From Oscillospiraceae bacterium (lineage in GTDB: Bacteria; Bacillota; Clostridia; Oscillospirales; Oscillospiraceae), in the NCBI GenBank assembly GCA_031266955.1, contig JAISAA010000349.1, positions 1 through 11,989 of the forward strand: a DNA stretch of 11,989 bases, written 5' to 3'. Positions 7,190 through 11,989 of the stretch are shown here, one piece after another (position 1 is the stretch's first letter; the number at the start of each line of letters is the position of its first letter). A program made the position numbers and the translations under genes. The notes beneath the pieces are model-generated. The model had not been told where the DNA came from, did no database searches, and saw only the letters and a list, made by a program, of their open reading frames with translations.

Positions 7190-9010
7190 TTAGTTGAAAA
7201 TATACAACGTATTACTGTCATCTCCATATATGATGTATCCACCGTCAGACGCAAATCCTTGCAGAGCGTACGTTCCTATCACTCCAGCGGGATTGGATGG
7301 ATTCCACGCCAAACTTGGAACCGGAGAACTCAGATTGGTAAGCCCGACCTTGTAACAATATCCATTGTGGTTTGCAACAGGCGGACTATCTCCAGAATGA
7401 TTGGCATTTGTGGTGAAGTAGACGTAATCGGCCCTTTGTGCCGGCGGTGCTGTTACGCTGTACACAATCGGGCTTGACTGCACCGGGTCGCCGTCGTAGA
7501 TGATGACAGGCGCATTTGAACTGAATCCGTTTACCGCAACCGCTAATACTCCGCCAATGCCGTTGAACTCGGAATCATAACCGTAGACTCCCGCATAAAT
7601 ATAGCCGTTTGCGGAAATCACAGGCGTGGACGTAGAACTCGTCGCACCGGTGATTGCTGCACTGAGGTCAACGGCAACCGGAGCCGGAGCCGAGATTATC
7701 GTGCTTATCGGAATCTGCCATAAAGACGCATTCTGGCCTGTGAAATATACATTTGTTTTTGTTGAATCAACCGCAACACTTGAACGTATATGCGGTGTCC
7801 CGTCTATCTGGATGTTGTTAGCCGACGTGTTGAACGCGGTGACGGGGCAAATATATATGTATCCGCCGTCACCGCCGAACACGGCGTAGTCATTGCCGCT
7901 GACCGTCACAACCACCGCGCCCGCGCCATAGAAGTCGTCGGCAGGATACGAAATATTTGTTGGGTTAAATATCGCCGTTGCGCCGCTTGTGGTATCGTAC
8001 TGGTAATAGCTGCGGTCTCCCTCATATACGCCCCAGTAGATAAACAGCACTTCTTCTTCGTCAATGGTAGTAGTACCGTAGCTAATCGGGGTATTCGATT
8101 GACCGTAGCCCGTCTTCAGCAGCACCGGAAGAGGTGTTCCAGGAGAGCCCACGTCCACCGACCAAAGATTCCAGCCGGAGGTCAGAAACTGAATGCTTGT
8201 CGCCGTGATATCCGTGTTGCTCGTGTTGTTGACCGAAAACATCACGTTGTACGTATCGGCGGGAACAATATCCCCACTGTTGTTGTATAGTGTCCAGTCG
8301 CCGCCAAAATACGACGCTGTGCCGAAATCAATATTTTCGCCGCCCGTAGTTGAGCGCAGAGTAACGTCGCCTGTAAATCCGGAGGCGGTAGTATTGACAT
8401 CTGTAGCCAACTGAGGCGCCCAGAAGTCCGACGGAACAACGAGCCCGTTATAAGTAATAATTGTATTCGTGTTTGCCGGAAAATCGAAAGCCGTAATCGG
8501 ATCGTCATTCGCATCCACCCAATCTGTCACACCTGATGTGGCAAGCTGGTTGGTGTAGAACGTCGTCGCCGCGTACAGCGTCGTGCCGTCCAGATACGGC
8601 GTCGAAAGCTGCTGTACGTTGTTCGCGTTGGCGTCAAGGCGGATGTCAAATGCCGTCGCGGCGGTTGACAGGGTTGTCGCGTGGAGACGCGCGCCGCCGT
8701 TGTAGCCGCTGGATATTCCGCCGTTGTATACCGTGTACGCGACGCCGCCGCTGATGACGGAGGTCGTATCAACGCCGGAATACACGTCGGTTCCGATCGT
8801 GCCGCTTGTCGGCAGTGTTACCGTTGTCGCTGTTGTGGTCGAAGCTGTCGGCGGCGTGCCGTTGTTGATAGTGCCGTTGTTTGTATAGTCGCTCTGGAAG
8901 CTTTCCCAGCCGGACGGCTGAGACGCGAGCGCGACGATGCCTGCATTTATGCCGAGTGCGAGGATGAGCACGAGAATCATGCTCAGGGATTTCCTGAAAG
9001 AATTTTTCAT
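7190..9010 (-). CDS. Secreted PQQ-like beta-propeller repeat protein
   Basis: 606 aa with a signal peptide (MKNSFRKSLSMILVLILALG, then a cut near ALA|SQ at about residue 29). The mature protein opens with WESFQSDYTNNGT, like the W-x-F-x-x-D-x-x-N-x-G start common in PQQ/BamB-type propellers. Blade-like strands recur: DGTTLYAAT (141-149), VYFTGQNASLWQIP (421-434), STPVISANGYIYAG (461-474), DYVYFTTNANHSG (528-540) and GGYIIYGDDSNTLYIFN at the C-terminus. It is rich in Thr, Ser, Asn and Gly and has no SLH, sortase or lipobox anchor, so it is probably released or held by a partner. A clear Shine-Dalgarno AGGAG (9019-9023) lies 8 nt before the ATG. It precedes the SLH gene by 125 nt on the same strand and is probably co-transcribed with it. 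Its ligand is unknown. The Bacteroides cobalamin binder BtuG is also a beta-propeller, but homology is not claimed. Confidence 0.85.
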   Translation of the reverse strand: MKNSFRKSLSMILVLILALGINAGIVALASQPSGWESFQSDYTNNGTINNGTPPTASTTTATTVTLPTSGTIGTDVYSGVDTTSVISGGVAYTVYNGGISSGYNGGARLHATTLSTAATAFDIRLDANANNVQQLSTPYLDGTTLYAATTFYTNQLATSGVTDWVDANDDPITAFDFPANTNTIITYNGLVVPSDFWAPQLATDVNTTASGFTGDVTLRSTTGGENIDFGTASYFGGDWTLYNNSGDIVPADTYNVMFSVNNTSNTDITATSIQFLTSGWNLWSVDVGSPGTPLPVLLKTGYGQSNTPISYGTTTIDEEEVLFIYWGVYEGDRSYYQYDTTSGATAIFNPTNISYPADDFYGAGAVVVTVSGNDYAVFGGDGGYIYICPVTAFNTSANNIQIDGTPHIRSSVAVDSTKTNVYFTGQNASLWQIPISTIISAPAPVAVDLSAAITGATSSTSTPVISANGYIYAGVYGYDSEFNGIGGVLAVAVNGFSSNAPVIIYDGDPVQSSPIVYSVTAPPAQRADYVYFTTNANHSGDSPPVANHNGYCYKVGLTNLSSPVPSLAWNPSNPAGVIGTYALQGFASDGGYIIYGDDSNTLYIFN

Positions 9011-9141
9011 TGCGGTTACTCCTAAAATAAATTTTGGGTCTTGTACTTTTGTTGAATGGGTCGCGGTGCGGTCGGTGGTTTACGCTTTGCCGGGGGCGGG
9101 GTCGCGTTGCGTTGGTGATACTTGCGTTGCCGTGGGTCAGG

Positions 9142-9270
9142 TCATGCGTCGCCTGTGATGGGGTTCGCTGTTCCGTCGGCTGCCGCCGTGTCTCCCTTTG
9201 GTCCGCTTTCTCCGCGGAGGATAGCCGCCGCGGGGAGAGCTGCGTGTTCCGTTGGCGTCAATTCAGTCAT
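9142..9270 (-). CDS. Possible small protein, 42 aa, with an ideal ribosome binding site
   Basis: ATG at 9270 is preceded by AGGAGG (9279-9284) with 8-nt spacing, one of the best ribosome binding sites in the window. The frame runs 42 codons to TGA at 9144-9142 and gives a small soluble peptide starting MTELTPTEHAALPAAA and ending NPITGDA. It has no signal peptide or membrane segment and I recognise no family. It ends 131 nt before the beta-propeller gene. It could be a real small protein, a leader peptide, or chance. The ribosome binding site is the main argument for it. Confidence 0.4.
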   Translation of the reverse strand: MTELTPTEHAALPAAAILRGESGPKGDTAAADGTANPITGDA

Positions 9271-9332
9271 TTCTGAGCCCTCCTGTGCTCTCCGGCGCGC
9301 GTCGCCGCGCCGCCGTATGTCGGATGTTTACA

Positions 9333-9359
9333 ATTATATATAAACGGCGCGGTGCGCCG
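9333..9359 (-). promoter_or_regulatory. Candidate internal promoter with operator-like inverted repeat
   Basis: On the minus strand a perfect TATAAT (9333-9338) stands 62 nt before the small ORF start. A GC-rich inverted repeat, CGGCGC-ACC-GCGCCG (9345-9359), occupies the spacer just upstream. At 17-nt spacing the -35 would be TCCGGC, a poor match, so the promoter would need an activator or is not real. It could drive the small ORF and the two surface genes independently of the riboswitch. Confidence 0.35.
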
Positions 9360-9401
9360 GATATATAACTTGAGTTGCGTTCCCGCGCGGCGGGGGCGTT
9401 T

Positions 9402-9502
9402 CCGGTGTTGGTCTTCGACCAACACCGGTGCGGCGTTTTTTTGCGTGAGGGGTACCCCTCACGATTCCCGTCTGCGGACGGGGGCGTCCGCCTCGCGCGG
9501 AC
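9402..9502. other. Row of four hairpins
   Basis: Consecutive inverted repeats: CCGGTGTTGGTC/GACCAACACCGG around TTC (9402-9428), TGAGGGGTACCCCTCA (9446-9461, a perfect palindrome), CCCGTC/GACGGG around TGCG (9467-9482), and GTCCGC/GCGGAC (about 9486-9502). Seven T's on the plus strand (9436-9442) come 7 nt after the first stem. No plus-strand gene lies upstream, and on the minus strand no T-run follows, so a terminator role is not supported. Confidence 0.5.
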
Positions 9503-9529
9503 AATGTTGTCACGAAACGGCCGTCTCAC

Positions 9530-9563
9530 GTAGGGGACGGCGTCCTCGACGTCCCTGTTCCCG
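9530..9563 (+). repeat. GTAGGGG-family repeat, copy 8
   Basis: GTAGGGGACGGCGTCC followed by TCGACGTCCC and TGTTCCCG. It is the noncoding relative of the copy at 568-600 inside the SLH gene. GGGACG and CGTCCC form its outer stem. It directly abuts copy 9. Confidence 0.7.
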
Positions 9564-9586
9564 TAGGGGCGGATGGCGATCCGCCC
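9563..9586 (+). repeat. GTAGGGG-family repeat, copy 9
   Basis: GTAGGGG followed by GGGCGGAT and ATCCGCCC around GGCG. Same as the copy at 331-354 except for one loop base. Confidence 0.75.
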
Positions 9587-9663
9587 GCGGGTTTGGATTT
9601 ACCGTCTGCGGTTTTGGCGCGGCGCGTGGGAATTGCGGGATGCGGTGCGACGCGCGGAGATCG

Positions 9664-9692
9664 CGGGGCGTCGGGGACGCCGCCCCCTACGG
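9664..9692 (-). repeat. GTAGGGG-family repeat, copy 10
   Basis: A 29-bp sequence identical to the in-gene copy at 783-811. It reads as GTAGGGG on the minus strand. Its outer stem GGGGCG/CGCCCC differs from copy 8 (GGGACG/CGTCCC) by a paired change. Confidence 0.8.
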
Positions 9693-9703
9693 GGGGATAT
9701 GCG

Positions 9704-9733
9704 GCGGGGCGATTGCCATCGCCCCCTACGGAG
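9704..9733 (-). repeat. GTAGGGG-family repeat, copy 11
   Basis: GGGGCGAT and ATCGCCCC pair around TGCC, with CCCCTACGG at the right edge. It matches the copy at 191-220 apart from a compensating stem pair and one end base. It lies 16 nt past the riboswitch-associated terminator on the minus strand. Confidence 0.75.
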
Positions 9734-9749
9734 GACGCGGCGAACATAA

Positions 9750-9784
9750 AAGCGCGCTCCGATTGGGTTTACCGGAGCGCGCTT
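9750..9784 (-). terminator. Intrinsic terminator of the riboswitch leader
   Basis: On the minus strand AAGCGCGCTCC pairs with GGAGCGCGCTT (11 bp, extendable by a C-G pair inside) and is followed by TTATGTT. The stem is strong and the tail moderately T-rich. It lies 63 nt beyond the riboswitch P1 stem, the usual place for a transcriptional expression platform. Confidence 0.75.
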
Positions 9785-9821
9785 AACATACTGAAACGTA
9801 TATATGGTATGTGTAAGGGCG

Positions 9822-9846
9822 GCTCCGTATCGCGGGGAGCAAGCTT
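9822..9846 (-). promoter_or_regulatory. Candidate P13 hairpin and overlapping antiterminator
   Basis: GCTCC (9840-9836) can pair with GGAGC (9826-9822) around a 9-nt loop CCGCGATAC, in the position of the P13 hairpin of cobalamin riboswitches. The overlapping segment AAGCTTGCTCC (9846-9836) can instead pair with the terminator's 3' arm GGAGCGCGCTT (nine Watson-Crick pairs, one G-U, one mismatch). The two structures exclude each other. This predicts that ligand-stabilised P13 frees the terminator, so B12 would switch expression off. Confidence 0.55.
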
Positions 9847-9847
9847 T

Positions 9848-9981
9848 CACTTCTTCGCAACGTATCGGACTTATCTTGCAGCCGGCTGCCGCATGAATTA
9901 CCGTGACCCGTTCGCGGAGGATTCTCACCTCCATTCCATTCTTTGCGCCGGGCGTGAAATCACCCGGTGCGCGAAGAAGCG
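9848..9981 (-). promoter_or_regulatory. Cobalamin (B12) riboswitch aptamer
   Basis: The minus-strand RNA is closed by an 11-bp P1-like helix, CGCTTCTTCGC (9981-9971) with GCGAAGAAGTG (9858-9848, one G-U). Inside are a GC hairpin (9970-9945), then GGAA and GGTGAGAATCC (9929-9919), matching the conserved GGUG-n-GAA-n-CC core of the cobalamin family. GCG and CACGGTAA (9905-9898) follow, matching the usual ACUGUAA region with one change. A perfect hairpin GCAGC-CG-GCTGC (9889-9878) precedes AAGTCCGATACG (9872-9861), a B12-box-like AGYC...GAUAC segment. At about 134 nt it is compact for the family. The GGGUC part of the core departs from the usual CCCGC. The assignment rests on several motifs in the right order; the exact subclass is not clear. 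Confidence 0.78.
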
Positions 9982-10004
9982 TTACCGTTATTCAATTTAA
10001 GGGC

Positions 10005-10033
10005 ATTTTACCACAGCCTTCCGCGGTTGTCAA
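10005..10033 (-). promoter_or_regulatory. Strong sigma70-type promoter of the riboswitch leader
   Basis: TTGACA (10033-10028) and TAAAAT (10010-10005) are separated by exactly 17 nt on the minus strand. Transcription would start near 9998, about 17 nt before the riboswitch P1 stem. Confidence 0.8.
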
Positions 10034-10108
10034 GCCCTTTTTTGAGGTATTTTTATAATTTTATTTCGATTTTTGGTATTATCGTCCTATCTTTTTGCTC
10101 GGACGCGT

Positions 10109-10963
10109 TTATTTTATATGAGTATGATTTTCGATATGCTCCTCGCAGTAGCAGTGGAAGCCCTCGCAACGGGAGCAGTAGCGGAATTGAAGCTCGGGGT
10201 TTGATACGTCCGTGCGGCCGCAGATTTCGCATTTGTGGCGGTACGGCGTGCTTTCGGCGCCGCGGCGGGCGCCGCTTGATGCGCGCCTGAAATTTACGTT
10301 TACGATATTGGATTTGGCGCGCGCGCGAAGCGTCCGCAGGCCGGGCACGCCGCAGATGAGCAGGAAATTCAAAACCGATACGACGGGGGCAAGCGCGTAA
10401 AAATACAGCCCCGCAACGGTAAATTGAACGATTGAATACGCGAAAAGCGCCGCGTCAAGCCACGCGAGCCACTTTATCTTTACGGGGATGATGAAGAACA
10501 GCATCACTCTGTTGTCCGGGAAAAGCGCCGCGAAGGCGAAGAACATCGAAAGGTTCAGATACATCGGCGTGAGAAAAACGTAGGCGAGCCCCGTCAAGTA
10601 AGTCGCGAGCGAATAGACGACGTTCAGCAATATCCCCGCGCAGTAAAAGATAGTAAGCTTCCCCGCGCCCCATTCGCGCTCGAGCGTCGTGCCGATGAAA
10701 TAGTAAAAATACAGCGTTATCGCGGAGAACACGATGTTGTCGCCCAGCGGCGTGAGTATCCACGTGACGACGCGCCATATCTCGCCGCGGAGCACAAGCC
10801 GCGGGTCGAAAGCCAAAAAGCCCAAAAGCGCGCCTTGCGTGTCGATAAGGCTGATAACGAGCACGGCGACGGACGCCGTGACGACGTACAGCATAAGCCG
10901 CCTGATGCCAAAACGCCTGTGCGTCAGGCAGAAACGGTCGATTTTGTCTGATAGGAATTTCAC
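10109..10963 (-). CDS. Rhomboid-like membrane protein with Cys/His-rich C-terminal tail, probably not a protease
   Basis: 284 aa from a GTG start at 10963, chosen because GGAGG (10970-10974) lies 6 nt upstream; a longer frame to 11074 adds a basic stretch without a ribosome binding site. The protein has about six membrane segments between residues 22 and 205. Rhomboid-family signs are GEIWRVVTWILTPLGDN (60-76), GTTLEREWGAGK (91-102) in the first luminal-type loop region, and LFPDNRVMLFFIIPVKIKW (147-165). Where active rhomboids have GxSG this one has NLSM (137-140), and the last membrane segment (about 188-205) has no histidine, so the Ser-His pair appears incomplete. The tail (245-282) carries C245, C248, C263, C266, H270, C271, C273, H276, H280 and H282, a likely zinc-binding module. 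It may bind or guide membrane proteins. No link to the riboswitch is evident. Confidence 0.8.
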   Translation of the reverse strand: MKFLSDKIDRFCLTHRRFGIRRLMLYVVTASVAVLVISLIDTQGALLGFLAFDPRLVLRGEIWRVVTWILTPLGDNIVFSAITLYFYYFIGTTLEREWGAGKLTIFYCAGILLNVVYSLATYLTGLAYVFLTPMYLNLSMFFAFAALFPDNRVMLFFIIPVKIKWLAWLDAALFAYSIVQFTVAGLYFYALAPVVSVLNFLLICGVPGLRTLRARAKSNIVNVNFRRASSGARRGAESTPYRHKCEICGRTDVSNPELQFRYCSRCEGFHCYCEEHIENHTHIK

Positions 10964-11046
10964 TGCTGACCTCCGAAACTGTAATGTATTTTTTGAACGG
11001 GCGCTTTTGCGGCCCGTATCCGCGGAGCGATGCCTTGCCTGAGAAT

Positions 11047-11074
11047 ATTTTAACACGCTTTTCCGGAAACGCAA
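11047..11074 (-). promoter_or_regulatory. Probable promoter of the rhomboid-like gene
   Basis: On the minus strand TTGCGT (11074-11069) and TAAAAT (11052-11047) are separated by 16 nt. The -10 is good and the -35 matches in three positions. The predicted start near 11040 leaves a leader of about 77 nt before the GTG. Confidence 0.5.
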
Positions 11075-11151
11075 GCTGCTTGAATGTAAATTATTTTTTT
11101 ATAGCTTGCATCAGGCAAAATATAAGTGCGCCGCGGCTTAAATTAAAGCGC

Positions 11152-11170
11152 GTGCGCGCGGAGCGCGCAC
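11152..11170. other. GC hairpin between the divergent promoters
   Basis: GTGCGCGC and GCGCGCAC form a perfect 8-bp stem around GGA. It sits between the two outward-facing promoters, 18 nt before the acpP -35 box. No T-run follows directly on either strand, so it may be a regulator site or a barrier between the units. Confidence 0.4.
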
Positions 11171-11187
11171 ATACGCAAAAAATCGTC

Positions 11188-11216
11188 TTGACAACGCGGC
11201 GCGCAGCGTTTAATAT
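11188..11216 (+). promoter_or_regulatory. Promoter of the acpP-acc operon
   Basis: TTGACA (11188-11193) is followed after 17 nt by TAATAT (11211-11216). The overlapping TATACT (11214-11219) is a better -10 but at 20-nt spacing. The predicted start falls at the left edge of the 32-bp palindrome. Confidence 0.7.
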
Positions 11217-11248
11217 ACTTAAAAATATTTAATTAAATATTTTTAAGT
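11217..11248. promoter_or_regulatory. Perfect 32-bp AT-rich palindrome, candidate operator
   Basis: ACTTAAAAATATTTAA (11217-11232) is followed directly by its exact complement (11233-11248). It touches the -10 box, covers the likely transcription start, and ends 9 nt before the acpP Shine-Dalgarno. Position and symmetry suit a repressor site for fatty-acid synthesis genes, but it does not match the FapR or FabT sites I know. As RNA it would be a weak, all-A/U-rich hairpin. Confidence 0.6.
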
Positions 11249-11272
11249 TTTCGACATAAGGAGCCATTAAAA

Positions 11273-11509
11273 ATGACAACACTTGAAAAGGTCGCGAAAG
11301 CGGTCGCGGACAGGACGGGGCGTGAGGTATCCGAAATAACGGCTGAGACTGACGTGCGCGAGGACCTCGGCATGGACTCTCTCGACGCCGTAGAGCTCTT
11401 GATGGAGCTCGAAGAGGAGTTCGGCATCACGCTGCCGTCCGAGAAGACCGCCGACCTCAAAACAGTCGGGGAGATTGCCGCGCTCATCGACGCCCTCGCC
11501 GGTCAATAG
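11273..11509 (+). CDS. acpP: Acyl carrier protein
   Basis: 78 aa, the usual length for a type II fatty-acid synthase carrier. It holds the growing acyl chain on a phosphopantetheine arm in the cytoplasm. The attachment motif DSL is at residues 35-37 (GMDSLDAVELLMELEEEFG), with Ser36 as the modified residue, and helix II is acidic as expected. AAGGAG (11258-11263) lies 9 nt before the ATG. It is followed by accB after 4 nt and then accC, so carrier and acetyl-CoA carboxylase are made together. Expression probably depends on the promoter at 11188 and the palindrome at 11217. Confidence 0.96.
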   Translation: MTTLEKVAKAVADRTGREVSEITAETDVREDLGMDSLDAVELLMELEEEFGITLPSEKTADLKTVGEIAALIDALAGQ

Positions 11510-11513
11510 AGCT

Positions 11514-11912
11514 ATGACCGAGGTCAAACAGCTCGCGGAGCTGCTCGCCGCCTATGGCCTGACGCGGCTTGAGTACGAAAAGGACGGCCTGCGTATCGCG
11601 CTCGAACGCCGCGGGCCGCTCCCTGCCTCCGCCCCGATCCGCGTCCCCGCCCCGGACTCAGCTTCCCGCGCGCCCGCGGGAACCCCCGTGACGTCGCCGC
11701 TCGTCGGAATCGTATACGGCGCGCCGAAGCCCGGGGCGCCGCCCTTTGTCACTGTCGGCCAGCGCGTAAAAAAAGGCGACGCGCTCTGCGTTATAGAGGC
11801 GATGAAAACTTTTTCCGAGATACCATCCCCGCGCGACGGCGAGATTTTGGATATATTGTTTGAAGACGGCCAGCTCGCCGAATACGGCGCCGTCCTTTTT
11901 ACATTGGGATAG
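11514..11912 (+). CDS. accB: Biotin carboxyl carrier protein of acetyl-CoA carboxylase
   Basis: 132 aa. It carries biotin between the carboxylase and transferase parts of acetyl-CoA carboxylase, the step that makes malonyl-CoA. The N-terminal helix (MTEVKQLAELLAAYGLTRLE) is followed by a short Pro/Ala linker (35-58) and the biotinyl domain (59-132) with EAMK; Lys98 is the expected biotin site. The family's thumb-type insertion is present as GAPKPGAPPFVTVGQ. The ATG at 11514 is preferred over an upstream one at 11475 inside acpP, because the typical N-terminus begins there. Spacing to acpP is 4 nt with no clear Shine-Dalgarno, which suggests translational coupling. Confidence 0.95.
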   Translation: MTEVKQLAELLAAYGLTRLEYEKDGLRIALERRGPLPASAPIRVPAPDSASRAPAGTPVTSPLVGIVYGAPKPGAPPFVTVGQRVKKGDALCVIEAMKTFSEIPSPRDGEILDILFEDGQLAEYGAVLFTLG

Positions 11913-11923
11913 CTTTAGGCTAT
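11909..11923 (+). other. Short hairpin at the accB stop codon
   Basis: ATAGC and GCTAT pair around TTTAG, overlapping the accB stop codon and followed by ATTTATGG. At five base pairs it is too weak to be called a terminator. It may slightly tune expression of accC. Confidence 0.25.
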
Positions 11924-11940
11924 ATTTATGGTATGACGCT

Positions 11941-11989
11941 ATGCTGAAACGGATACTCGTCGCCAACAGAGGCGAGATCGCGGCGCGCG
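11941..11989 (+). CDS. accC: Acetyl-CoA carboxylase biotin carboxylase subunit, 5' end only
   Basis: The frame from ATG at 11941 reads MLKRILVANRGEIAAR and runs off the right edge. This is the highly conserved N-terminus of biotin carboxylase (usually M-[FL]-x-K/R-[IV]-L-[IV]-A-N-R-G-E-I-A). The ATP-grasp catalytic parts are outside the window. It starts 28 nt after accB with only a weak ribosome binding site. The order acpP-accB-accC, without fabZ between accB and accC, is worth noting. Confidence 0.9.
   Translation, partial: MLKRILVANRGEIAAR

Larger units (their letters stand above)
9285..9749. other. Noncoding, palindrome-rich leader between riboswitch terminator and small ORF
   Basis: No convincing gene is seen. 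Open frames here are Arg/Pro-rich and arise from the GC-rich repeats. From right to left on the minus strand it holds four GTAGGGG-family copies (9530-9733), a row of simple hairpins (9402-9502), and a TATAAT-containing segment with an inverted repeat (9333-9359). If the riboswitch controls the surface-protein genes, this is part of a long untranslated leader. Confidence 0.55.

Noticed and set aside
9142..9165. NPITGD at the end of the small ORF read as a sortase signal
   Set aside because: A sortase signal needs a following hydrophobic segment and basic tail. The frame stops one codon later and there is no signal peptide.
9402..9442. Hairpin plus T-run as a plus-strand terminator
   Set aside because: The T-run begins 7 nt after the stem and no plus-strand gene ends upstream. 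It is listed only as a hairpin.
9263..9529. 88-aa minus-strand frame upstream of the small ORF
   Set aside because: It is Arg/Pro-rich, runs through several hairpins, overlaps the ribosome binding site of the small ORF, and has no start signal of its own.
9599..9934. 111-aa minus-strand frame starting inside the riboswitch
   Set aside because: It covers the aptamer, terminator and repeats. Its sequence is explained by RNA structure and not by a protein.
10964..11074. N-terminal extension of the rhomboid-like protein to the ATG at 11074
   Set aside because: The extra 37 residues are basic and unlike the family, the ATG has no ribosome binding site and would lie within the predicted promoter, whereas the GTG at 10963 has GGAGG at 6 nt.

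Overview
The window looks like part of a chromosome from a GC-rich Gram-positive bacterium of the Clostridia type. The evidence is the three SLH (S-layer homology) domains on a giant secreted protein, strong AGGAGG-type ribosome binding sites, sigma70-type promoters, and an acpP-accB-accC fatty-acid cluster. The exact taxon cannot be read from the sequence.

Layout. Positions 1-380 are noncoding and packed with short GTAGGGG-flanked palindromes. Positions 381-9270 hold a minus-strand gene set, read right to left: a small 42-codon ORF (9270-9142), a secreted 606-aa beta-propeller-like protein (9010-7190), and a 2227-aa SLH-anchored surface protein (7064-381). Upstream of these, 9285-9749 is noncoding and again full of palindromes. 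Behind it lies a minus-strand regulatory leader: a consensus promoter (10033-10005), a cobalamin (B12) riboswitch-like aptamer (9981-9848), a possible antiterminator/P13 segment, and an intrinsic terminator (9784-9750). A minus-strand rhomboid-like membrane protein with a Cys/His-rich tail follows (10963-10109). The right end is a divergent plus-strand fatty-acid operon: acpP, accB and the first codons of accC.

How the parts fit. The giant protein has an alpha/alpha-barrel region of the prenyltransferase/squalene-cyclase-repeat type and, further on, a DUF4430 domain. These are the same two structural classes that make up the alpha and beta domains of animal intrinsic factor and transcobalamin, and DUF4430 is the transcobalamin C-terminal-like family. 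The nearest upstream regulatory element on the same strand is a B12 riboswitch with a terminator. The most interesting reading is therefore a B12-repressed, cell-wall-anchored corrinoid capture system, possibly with the secreted beta-propeller protein as partner. This is inference: about 480 nt of repeat-rich DNA separates the terminator from the first ORF, and a second candidate promoter lies in between.

Side observations. Copies of the palindromic repeat family lie in frame inside the giant gene, exactly in the two linkers between its SLH domains. Repeat pairs within the window show compensatory base changes. A perfect 32-bp AT-rich palindrome lies between the acpP promoter and its start codon.
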